Origin: Bacteroidales bacterium
Lineage (GTDB): Bacteria; Bacteroidota; Bacteroidia; Bacteroidales; ML635J-15
Assembly: GCA_017651185.1 (NCBI GenBank)
Contig: JAGCDJ010000025.1
Coordinates: forward strand, 124,001-188,000
DNA length: 64,000 nt
Reading direction: 5' to 3'
A program made the translations under genes and the position numbers. The notes below the pieces were generated by a model. The model did no database searches and was not told where the DNA came from. It worked only from the letters and a program-made list of their open reading frames with translations. Below, in pieces: positions 57,766 through 64,000 of this stretch; position 1 is the stretch's first letter, and each line of letters opens with the position of its first letter.

Positions 57766-59220
57766 TCACTTTGTCCGCATCTGTTTTTTCCAGTCCTGAT
57801 AAAGCATCCGTCCCTCTTCCTGATATTTCTGGCTTTGCTCCCAAATAGGCTGATATATTTCAGCATCCCTAACATTTTGTTCATTAGTAAAAACTGGTAT
57901 GGACGGATATTTTTGCGTATATGTTTTCTTCTTTGCTTCAATCTGGCTGTTGGCATAGTCGAAGAAATATGTCCGCTTGGACTTTGGCAGTTGCTTCCGA
58001 ACTTTACATTCCCTGATTTTTGCCTTGTATTCGGCAATGTAGATGAGGTCGTGCAGTATGTTGGAAGTCTTCAATTCTTCGCTTTGGATATACAGGTCAA
58101 CAGGTACAAACATGCTATCAATAGCCAATCTGAAGTCGGAAATTGCCTGGTCGAGTGCTTGTTTTTCTGCCTCACTTTTTGCAGTTGGAGTTTCCATTTC
58201 TGTAGTTGTGGACGACTGAGTAGTAAAGTTTTCCGTTTCATTTCTGGATGAAACTTCTGTTGTCTTTGACTTTGCTTGCGAATACTGAACACTTTCTGTT
58301 TTAGTATTTACCGCAATTTCTTGTTTCTGTGGCAACGAATCGGCAAATTTTTCTTCCTCTAAAACACGGGAATCAATTATAGAAACCATTTCCTTTTGAA
58401 CAAACCTACTACCAATAAATATTGCCAATCCAATCAGAATAGTGAGTACAATTGCGACAATAGGCATCCTCTTTCTTCTGCTGTCGGCGCGTCGAATGTC
58501 ATTAAGGACTGCCTCTACAGAAGAATACCGCTTTTCGCGTTGCGGTTGCAGGCATTTGCGACTCACGCTTCCGTAACGTTTCGGAAACAACTGCCTGAGT
58601 ATAATGCCGAAAGCGTATATGTCGGTACGATTGTCAACTTCCTCGCCAGCAAGCTGTTCGGGTGCTGCGTAGGCCTTAGTATATGCTGGTTCTTTCAGTA
58701 TCGCCCATTCGTGGCTGTCGGACAGCCCGAAATCAATGATTTTTACATGGTTACCATCGTGGGTTATAAGAATGTTGGACGGTTTAATGTCTTGATGGAC
58801 AATTTGCTTTTTGTGACAATAGGAAAGTGCATCCACTAGTTCCGTAACTACCTGTTTGCGTTGCTCCAACGATGGTTTCTCGGCTATAAAGTTAGCCAGC
58901 GTACGACCATCCACATACTCCATAACTATGCACTCGCCAAGTTCGGGAACATTTTCGTGTCCGTAGGTGCGAACAATATTTGGGTGCGTCAATCCGACCA
59001 TCATAGCGAACTCCTTGGAGAGCATTTCAACATACTGCTGATTGGAGGAGTATTGTGGCTTCAAACCTTTCAGCACATTCCACATTCCGTAGCGCTGCGC
59101 TTTTGTCAAACGGCAATGTCCCTTTGATGGCAGTTCGGTAAAGTCGGTAAACTTGCTGGAAACACGAATATCCTGCGCCGTCACTTTGCCTGATGTTGAT
59201 ATGTCGCTGATGTCTGGCAT
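57766..59220 (-). CDS. membrane-anchored Hanks-type Ser/Thr protein kinase
   Basis: 484 residues. The kinase domain (~25-235) has HQDIKPSN as catalytic loop (~142), IDFGLSD for DFG (~160), YAAPEQL for APE, and MEYVDGRTLANFI in the hinge. The glycine loop (SKGHCRLTKAQRYG) is degenerate and the usual VAIK Lys appears as WNVLKGL. One membrane segment (~251-273, IVAIVLTILIGLAIFIGS) is followed by a ~210-residue Ser/Thr/Gln/Glu-rich outer domain without known motifs. A -7 element TAATTTTG (59239-59246) and a hairpin operator-like site (59263-59291) lie upstream. Confidence 0.88.
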   Translation of the reverse strand: MPDISDISTSGKVTAQDIRVSSKFTDFTELPSKGHCRLTKAQRYGMWNVLKGLKPQYSSNQQYVEMLSKEFAMMVGLTHPNIVRTYGHENVPELGECIVMEYVDGRTLANFIAEKPSLEQRKQVVTELVDALSYCHKKQIVHQDIKPSNILITHDGNHVKIIDFGLSDSHEWAILKEPAYTKAYAAPEQLAGEEVDNRTDIYAFGIILRQLFPKRYGSVSRKCLQPQREKRYSSVEAVLNDIRRADSRRKRMPIVAIVLTILIGLAIFIGSRFVQKEMVSIIDSRVLEEEKFADSLPQKQEIAVNTKTESVQYSQAKSKTTEVSSRNETENFTTQSSTTTEMETPTAKSEAEKQALDQAISDFRLAIDSMFVPVDLYIQSEELKTSNILHDLIYIAEYKAKIRECKVRKQLPKSKRTYFFDYANSQIEAKKKTYTQKYPSIPVFTNEQNVRDAEIYQPIWEQSQKYQEEGRMLYQDWKKQMRTK

Positions 59221-59238
59221 TTAGAAATGTTATGGCGA

Positions 59239-59291
59239 CAAAATTAGGAGAAAAAATGGAAAGTAGGTGCAGATTTGCACCTTGCACCTAC
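59239..59291 (-). promoter_or_regulatory. kinase promoter with nested GGTGCA palindrome
   Basis: TAATTTTG (59239-59246, minus) lies 17 bases downstream of GTAGGTGCA/TGCACCTAC (59263-59271, 59283-59291). A third TGCACC (59276-59281) can pair with the same left arm, so two hairpins exclude each other. It may also act as terminator of the 98-residue gene, since a T-rich tract follows on the minus strand. Confidence 0.5.
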
Positions 59292-59311
59292 AATATTCCC
59301 AAAATTTCATT

Positions 59312-59608
59312 TTAGCACAATCTCCAATCGTCTTCAACAAGTTCGTCAAGACTGTTGTATTCTTTCACAACCTCGTGGCGACCAAATTCAAAAAGAATCG
59401 CTTCCACTTGATCCTTTGGCATTGCACAAATCACATACTTGTAATCGATCAAGTCCTGTATGCCGATATACGGCACCTTGTCCTTCAATTCCTCCGTGAG
59501 GTACTTTTCGTTCCAGTAAAACTGTGGTGCAAACTGCGGTGTGTCATAAATGTTTTTCAGCATTTTCTTCTGCCTGTCGTACTCCTGCTTTGTGTATTTG
59601 TTCTTCAT
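59312..59608 (-). CDS. 98-residue cytoplasmic protein, unknown
   Basis: A small charged protein (MKNKYTKQEYDRQKKML ... EFGRHEVVKEYNSLDELVEDDWRLC) without signal peptide or membrane segment. It is not recognised. The reading frame has normal codon use and lies in the same direction as the kinase and the following accessory genes. Confidence rests on length and composition only. Confidence 0.5.
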   Translation of the reverse strand: MKNKYTKQEYDRQKKMLKNIYDTPQFAPQFYWNEKYLTEELKDKVPYIGIQDLIDYKYVICAMPKDQVEAILFEFGRHEVVKEYNSLDELVEDDWRLC

Positions 59609-59670
59609 CGCAATTATTATTTTGGTTCAACTAATTAATATAATGATTATCCGTTTTTTCATAAAAGGAG

Positions 59671-59748
59671 ATTCCGCACAAGCGGACTCACAAGGCTCGT
59701 CCCTACGCCTGTTCGTCCAGCCTTGCGGAATGACTCCAAACCGTCATT
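59671..59748. repeat. REP/MITE-like structured intergenic element
   Basis: Outer arms ATTCCGCA (59671-59678) and TGCGGAAT (59724-59731), inner arms AAGGCT/AGCCTT (59692-59697, 59719-59724), a small hairpin CCGC-ACAA-GCGG (59674-59685) and a second hairpin AATGAC/GTCATT (59729-59748). GC-rich compared with its surroundings. Confidence 0.55.
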
Positions 59749-59856
59749 TCGGAAGGTATAATGAACCTGCGATACGGAACGGGGAGCAGTGTGAATTAAC
59801 CTGTCCGAAATCTCATTCATGTTTCTTTTCATATGGTTATTACGAATAATCTTTTT

Positions 59857-60336
59857 TTATTTCTTTTCCAGTTCCCACACTATCGGTCGGGTATTTTTTT
59901 CGCTTAGCTGGGCATTGCCATCCAATACCTTGAAATCGTTTTTGTGTGCAGGATTGTTCAGCCATTCTGCAAACTTTTCATAATCTAAGATAAATGGAAC
60001 TTTACACTCCTTACATAAAGCATTACCTGACCACTTTAGCATAAAATCGTCACTATATTCGCCAACCTTGTCGAAACCATAATTTGCAAAACGCTTGATT
60101 AGACTCAGTCCTCCCGGAGTAACACCACCACTAGTAGTTAATTTTTCCCCAACTTGCATATAGTCGGCAACACTTCGTATCAGTCTGTCCAATTCTTCCT
60201 CGGCAAACGGTTCTGTTGTTTCATTGCCTATATGCAAATAACTATAATTGTCCTGGCGGGGAAGCAATATAAGGCATTTGCCCGGTTGTTCGGCGAGGCT
60301 AAATGTTATATGGACTCCATATCTACAAAACTCCAC
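59857..60336 (-). CDS. 159-residue protein, unknown
   Basis: No signal peptide or membrane segment. FSLAEQPGKCLILLPRQDNYSYLHIGNE could form beta-strands; a CKECKVPFILDYEKFAEWLNN stretch contains a CxxC. No family is recognised. The start overlaps the end of the LRR protein gene by 31 bases, so it is probably translated together with it. Confidence 0.55.
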   Translation of the reverse strand: MEFCRYGVHITFSLAEQPGKCLILLPRQDNYSYLHIGNETTEPFAEEELDRLIRSVADYMQVGEKLTTSGGVTPGGLSLIKRFANYGFDKVGEYSDDFMLKWSGNALCKECKVPFILDYEKFAEWLNNPAHKNDFKVLDGNAQLSEKNTRPIVWELEKK

Positions 60337-61769
60337 AACAAGTCGCTTTTGACTACTTTATATTTGCTTTCAATGCCGGTGCAAGGTCTATGGCAACCCG
60401 AAAGTGTGTAATCTTCAAATATTGTCACTGATGCAGGAATCTTCATCTTTAATTTCTTGCAATCCCTAAACGCATATATTTCTATTTCTGTCACCGAATC
60501 GGGAATCGTAATGTCTGTCAGTTTCACACAATCATCAAAGGCCTTAATGCCAATTTTTGTGAGAGATTTGCCCAATGCTACCGACTTTAGTTTTTTACAA
60601 CCGGCAAATGCATCCCTGCCAATTTCTGTTACCGTATCGGGGAGCACAATCCCAGTCAGGTTGCTGCAATAAGAAAATGCCGAATTGCCAAGTGTTATGA
60701 GGGACTTGCCAAGTGTTACCGACTTAAGCTTATAGCAGCCAGAAAATGCAAAATCGCCGATATACAAAACCGAATCGGGAACAACAACCGATGTAAGTTC
60801 GCCATAATCGGCAAAAGCACTATTTGCTATGCCTTTTACGCCATCGGCTATAGTCAAAGAGCCGGCGAGTGCGTTGCCCTTTTTTCCGAGGCACCATCCA
60901 TCAAGATACAGAACACCGTCGGGCTGACTATTGTACCAGGCAGTTTCGAAGAATGTACTTATTGAAATGCTCGTGATTGATTCGGGGATTGAAATTGTTG
61001 CCAGTCCGCTGCAGCCCGAAAATGCGTGGGGACGGATGTGAGTTACCGAATTTGGAATTGCCAGCGTTGTCAGAGTCGTGCAACCGAGAAATGCGCTCCA
61101 TTCAATATTAGTAACCGAATCGGAAATTACTGCCGATTTCAGGCAAGTAGCACCAGCAAAGGCAAAGGCTTCTATTCGCGTTATGGAGTCGGGGACAACC
61201 AGATCCGTTAGTAGTTCGTTATTAATGTATAGGTTGTGTGCTTTGTTAAGCGGATTCGAGTGCAAGTCACCAAAAAATATTTTGCACCAGCCAGCAATAT
61301 CACCGCCATAATGCACTGCGGTCAACTTGTCGCAGTCCCAAAATGCAGAATTTGGAATACCTGTTATATTGCTGCCAATATTTATTGTCGTAAGCGATGT
61401 GCAACCGTCGAACACGCTATAGTTGCAACCTTCCTCCTCGTCAAATCCTATTGACATACAATCAGTTGCATTATAGTTGACAGTTTTCAGACTGCTACAT
61501 TGATAAAAGGCCCCAATACCTATTGTTGTAACCGATTTGCCGATTGTCACCTCTTCCAGACCTTTACAACTATCAAAGGCATAATTGTCAATTTCCTTTA
61601 CAGAATCTGGAATTACAACTGATGTCAATTTATCACAATCCCAAAATGCTTGGTTGTCAATCTTTGTTACGGAATCTGGAATTACCAATTTTCCACTGAA
61701 ATCACGATCGCACTCTACCAGTACGCCATCTTCAATTTTCAATACATTTTCAATTTCTATCATATTCAT
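60306..61769 (-). CDS. BspA-type leucine-rich repeat protein without signal peptide
   Basis: 487 residues with about 15 LRR_5 units of the form LTSVVIPDSVTEIGxxAFxxCxxLK, beginning at about residue 25 and ending before the last ~40 residues. No signal peptide, sorting domain or lipobox is visible, so it may stay in the cytoplasm or leave by another route. A second ATG lies two codons downstream of the first. In related bacteria such LRR proteins are often surface adhesins, but here that is not supported by an export signal. Upstream are a -7 element (TACATTTG) and the CTGCTAGTAGCAG palindrome. Confidence 0.8.
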   Translation of the reverse strand: MNMIEIENVLKIEDGVLVECDRDFSGKLVIPDSVTKIDNQAFWDCDKLTSVVIPDSVKEIDNYAFDSCKGLEEVTIGKSVTTIGIGAFYQCSSLKTVNYNATDCMSIGFDEEEGCNYSVFDGCTSLTTINIGSNITGIPNSAFWDCDKLTAVHYGGDIAGWCKIFFGDLHSNPLNKAHNLYINNELLTDLVVPDSITRIEAFAFAGATCLKSAVISDSVTNIEWSAFLGCTTLTTLAIPNSVTHIRPHAFSGCSGLATISIPESITSISISTFFETAWYNSQPDGVLYLDGWCLGKKGNALAGSLTIADGVKGIANSAFADYGELTSVVVPDSVLYIGDFAFSGCYKLKSVTLGKSLITLGNSAFSYCSNLTGIVLPDTVTEIGRDAFAGCKKLKSVALGKSLTKIGIKAFDDCVKLTDITIPDSVTEIEIYAFRDCKKLKMKIPASVTIFEDYTLSGCHRPCTGIESKYKVVKSDLLWSFVDMESI

Positions 61770-61806
61770 TATTTTTATGTTTTTTATTTACGAAAATTCA
61801 ACAGCA

Positions 61807-61853
61807 CAAATGTATAGCGCATTTTATTCACCTTTAAATACTGCTAGTAGCAG
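61807..61853 (-). promoter_or_regulatory. LRR gene promoter with CTGCTAGTAGCAG palindrome
   Basis: TACATTTG (61807-61814, minus) with the 13-bp palindrome at 61841-61853, 26 bases upstream. The same layout occurs at 63606-63653. Confidence 0.6.
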
Positions 61854-61875
61854 AAAGTAAATGCGTTTAATTTCA

Positions 61876-63093
61876 TCATTCGTAATTATCTTCTTGAATC
61901 GTCAATTTTCTCTTCACATCACTCATCGCATCATTAATAAGTTCAATCTGATTTTTTAAATATTCCTGAGCAGCATTATTTGCGGACAACTTGTCCAAAA
62001 ACACCATTTGTGCGACAGGTTTGTGAGGTGGAAGTTTCTCTATCTGCATATCAACCGGCCGTTCAGCAGTTTCGCCAGGAGCAAAATTTATGGATTTAAT
62101 ACCTCTGCTCACTCGTGGAGTGTCGAAAAGACCATCCATTACAATGCGAGTTTCGACTGGCAAACCATAAAACGGACGCATGGAAATATTCGCCTCGTAG
62201 TGATTCTTGTCCGTATAGTTCACTATTTCAGTGATTTTGCCAGTATATACCTTCCTGTAATCTGGCGAGAATCCATAAACCGCATCGCCAACATGAATTG
62301 CTGGCTCGTCTTCTTTTGGTTGAGGGATAATACCTTCTTTCAGTAACCTTTGCCATTCTTTTTCAACAAAATACCGCTTCATAAAATGGATAGGTTTGTC
62401 GCCACATTTTACAAATCCGCCGTAGTTTTGGCAAAACATACAATCCTCACGGTCTTCTGGACAATTGGCGCAATTCTCTAATTCCCCAAGCAGTCCTGCT
62501 TCGCGGCGATAATTCTCCAATCTGTTGATAATAGGCAATACCACATTTTTGAGAACCTTTTGGTTCATACGATGCTCACCTTCAAAAATTTGCACATTGG
62601 AATAGTAGCGCATAAATTCTTCGCGACAATTTACTATAGTGTCGTGATTGCCAAATAGTCCCATACAAAGAATATTTTCAGAATTGTCTGGACTATAGTT
62701 GTCGAACTGATGCGCCTCCATTTCACGGTAATGCTGAATTATTTCCTCGGTAATGGTAAATTTTGTTTGCCCGTCCTTGCGTGGCTGAAAGAAATCGAAT
62801 GTACCAACTTTAAGTATTTCTGACTGTTCTGAAATGTGGAAAGCAGGGTTGACGCAGATACGGAAAAATGCAGCAGGCAACTGCTGTGCGTACATTCCAC
62901 CCATACTAGTACCAATGATAATGCTAAAATCCTCTTTTTCGCAAAGTTCCTTGAGAAACGGCAATGCTTCTGCCGGGTCAACAGGAATGTCAGGTGCCTC
63001 GATGCTATAATAACTTGGCAGTGCTTTTTTCAAAAAATCTACGGTACTACTCTGCCCCGATGAACCGTAACCGTGTAAATATAAAATGTTCAT
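61876..63093 (-). CDS. YqiA-like alpha/beta hydrolase fused to a Cys-cluster and unknown domain
   Basis: 405 residues. The N-terminal ~200 residues look like the YqiA/UPF0227 esterase family: MNILYLHGYGSSG, the nucleophile elbow IIGTSMGGMYAQ (Ser ~63), VNPAF, GNHDTIV with a possible acid, and the likely catalytic His in FEGEHRM. Then comes a Cys cluster (CANCPEDREDCMFCQ ... FVKCGDKP, five Cys in ~28 residues) that could bind a metal, and a ~180-residue domain with HVGDAVYGFSPDYRKVYTGKITEIVN of unknown type. It probably acts in the cytoplasm on a small ester or thioester; the target is unknown. Confidence 0.7.
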   Translation of the reverse strand: MNILYLHGYGSSGQSSTVDFLKKALPSYYSIEAPDIPVDPAEALPFLKELCEKEDFSIIIGTSMGGMYAQQLPAAFFRICVNPAFHISEQSEILKVGTFDFFQPRKDGQTKFTITEEIIQHYREMEAHQFDNYSPDNSENILCMGLFGNHDTIVNCREEFMRYYSNVQIFEGEHRMNQKVLKNVVLPIINRLENYRREAGLLGELENCANCPEDREDCMFCQNYGGFVKCGDKPIHFMKRYFVEKEWQRLLKEGIIPQPKEDEPAIHVGDAVYGFSPDYRKVYTGKITEIVNYTDKNHYEANISMRPFYGLPVETRIVMDGLFDTPRVSRGIKSINFAPGETAERPVDMQIEKLPPHKPVAQMVFLDKLSANNAAQEYLKNQIELINDAMSDVKRKLTIQEDNYE

Positions 63094-63137
63094 AATTAAT
63101 TGTTTTTATCTAACCTTAAAAATCTAAAATCGTAAAT

Positions 63138-63563
63138 CTAAAGTCCCAAATTTAAAATTGCCTTGTACCACTCCTCACTGAACCAGATGTTCTCTGGTAT
63201 GTCTCCTGCCGAAAGGAAGCAGTTAATCATCTGTGCGCCTGTGTATCCGCAAAGAGTTCTCTCGTTGGGCTGGTTACGATAGGCAATCATAAAACGCTTG
63301 TCGGGCATTTTTCTGGCAACTTCGTAAAGTCGGCGTACATTGTCGCTAATCTGCTCCAATGTGATACGCGGATGACCTTTTCGCAACTCGGTGGTTATTA
63401 GGGCATACGAATTTCCAGCAAGACCTTCGCCTTGACCGTTTTTTGCACCGAATTTTCTTAGTGCTACTTTGGCAGAACCAGCACCATGCCGTCCTTCGGG
63501 ATTGCTTCCGAACACAAAAATGATGTCTTGTCCGGGTGAGATATTTCCTGTGTAATGATTCAT
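63138..63563 (-). CDS. macro-like protein of the A1S_2505 type
   Basis: 141 residues. IIFVFGSNPEGRHGAGSAKVALRKFGAKNGQGEGLAGNSYALIT matches the pattern of a small family found in phages and bacteria (A1S_2505-like) that appears related to macro domains. MIAYRNQPNERTLCGYTGAQMINCF is the late conserved part. Macro folds bind ADP-ribose or related nucleotides; activity here is not shown. It lies 44 bases upstream of the hydrolase gene in the same direction. Confidence 0.65.
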   Translation of the reverse strand: MNHYTGNISPGQDIIFVFGSNPEGRHGAGSAKVALRKFGAKNGQGEGLAGNSYALITTELRKGHPRITLEQISDNVRRLYEVARKMPDKRFMIAYRNQPNERTLCGYTGAQMINCFLSAGDIPENIWFSEEWYKAILNLGL

Positions 63564-63605
63564 AGATATAATTTATTAAATTTTTGTCTTTTATTTATGA
63601 CAGTG

Positions 63606-63653
63606 CAATAATAGCACGTTTTTTCGTATGATGCCGATTTCTGCTAGTAGCAG
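63606..63653 (-). promoter_or_regulatory. promoter of the macro-like gene with CTGCTAGTAGCAG palindrome
   Basis: TATTATTG (63606-63613, minus; one mismatch to TAnnTTTG) with the palindrome at 63641-63653, 27 bases upstream. Confidence 0.5.
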
Positions 63654-63657
63654 GATT

Positions 63658-64000
63658 TTATTTCGAATAATCGTACCAACTGCCAAACGATGCTTTCGAT
63701 TTGTTTGTGGTGAATTCTCCATCGCTGCCAATCCAGCCCCATTTGCCGTTATACAAAACTCGGGTGTATTCTTCCGATTCGATGATTGTTTCATCGAAAA
63801 TGGGCTTGGTATAGGTCTTGCCCCACAAGAAGCCGATTTTGCCATCCTTCAGTACAGGTACTGCGCCATCTGGATCCTGCATTTCATAAACCTCGTCCAA
63901 GTCGATGGGAGTGGACTCGGTGCCGTCGCATCCGTCAAGGATACCCTTTTTGCCATTTTCCACAACCACAAAATACTCCATATATGCCCAGAAGTAGCGG
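63658..64000 (-). CDS. WG-repeat protein, 5' end outside window
   Basis: 113 residues are visible. The frame stays open to the window edge (RYFWAYMEYFVV...), so the ATG at 63981 is probably internal. WG-type repeats are seen as ENGKKGILDG, KDGKIGFLWGK and YNGKWGWIGSDGE, ending in FGSWYDYSK. Such repeats form beta-propeller-like or strand-rich domains of unknown role in Bacteroidetes. The stop is 5 bases before the CTGCTAGTAGCAG palindrome. Confidence 0.65.
   Translation of the reverse strand, partial: RYFWAYMEYFVVVENGKKGILDGCDGTESTPIDLDEVYEMQDPDGAVPVLKDGKIGFLWGKTYTKPIFDETIIESEEYTRVLYNGKWGWIGSDGEFTTNKSKASFGSWYDYSK

Overview
The window looks like a chromosomal segment of an uncultured, probably gut- or rumen-associated member of the Bacteroidales. 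The evidence is two very large secreted proteins ending in type IX secretion (T9SS) sorting domains, a gingipain-like (C25) peptidase remnant, FISUMP and BspA-type LRR proteins, DUF4143 ATPases, and repeated promoters of the Bacteroidetes form TTTG-N19-21-TAnnTTTG. Family or genus cannot be told from the sequence. Base composition is moderate to low in G+C, with clearly AT-richer patches around 48-56 kb. No tRNA, rRNA, CRISPR array, transposase or phage gene was seen.

Layout. 1-12.7 kb: the 3' part of a C25-type peptidase/adhesin, a sugar/nucleoside kinase on the other strand, and a second 1,968-residue T9SS adhesin. 12.7-14.8 kb (minus): three genes of lysine fermentation (CoA-transferase alpha subunit, kal, kce). 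15-20 kb (minus): ftsK, a LolA-like carrier and folP in one tight run, preceded by a DUF4412 protein. 20.1-22.1 kb (plus): carbamate kinase and ornithine carbamoyltransferase, the ATP-forming half of the arginine/citrulline route. Together with the lysine genes and the peptidase this suggests energy from proteins and amino acids. 22.5-33 kb: a short UvrA, an exonuclease, uridine kinase, mannose-6-phosphate isomerase, a lipoprotein, a sodium:solute symporter and a TPR/PD40 protein. 33-39 kb: acyl-ACP thioesterase facing the minus operon lpxK-punA-rbfA-lolE; then alkD-like and rfaE1-like genes. 39-47 kb: a UshA-type nucleotidase and an alpha-2-macroglobulin. 47-64 kb: an accessory region of lineage-specific genes: two DUF4143 ATPases, lipoprotein and membrane proteins, a FISUMP repeat protein, a Ser/Thr kinase, a BspA LRR protein, a YqiA-like hydrolase fusion, a macro-like protein and a WG-repeat protein cut by the window end.

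The most interesting signals are regulatory and lie in the accessory region. (1) Three promoters (49.6, 54.95 and 56.95 kb) carry AAGAACC-N4-AAGAACC exactly 23 bp upstream of a Bacteroidetes -7 element; a fourth copy without a -7 lies at 55.4 kb. The 7+4 bp layout is that of OmpR/PhoB-type response-regulator boxes. (2) Both DUF4143 ATPase genes have direct repeats with the same 33-bp period over their promoters, although the repeat sequences are unrelated. (3) The palindrome CTGCTAGTAGCAG stands 26-27 bp upstream of the -7 element of two genes 1.8 kb apart. (4) Two intergenic regions hold degenerate arrays with strict 8-bp and 10-bp periods.
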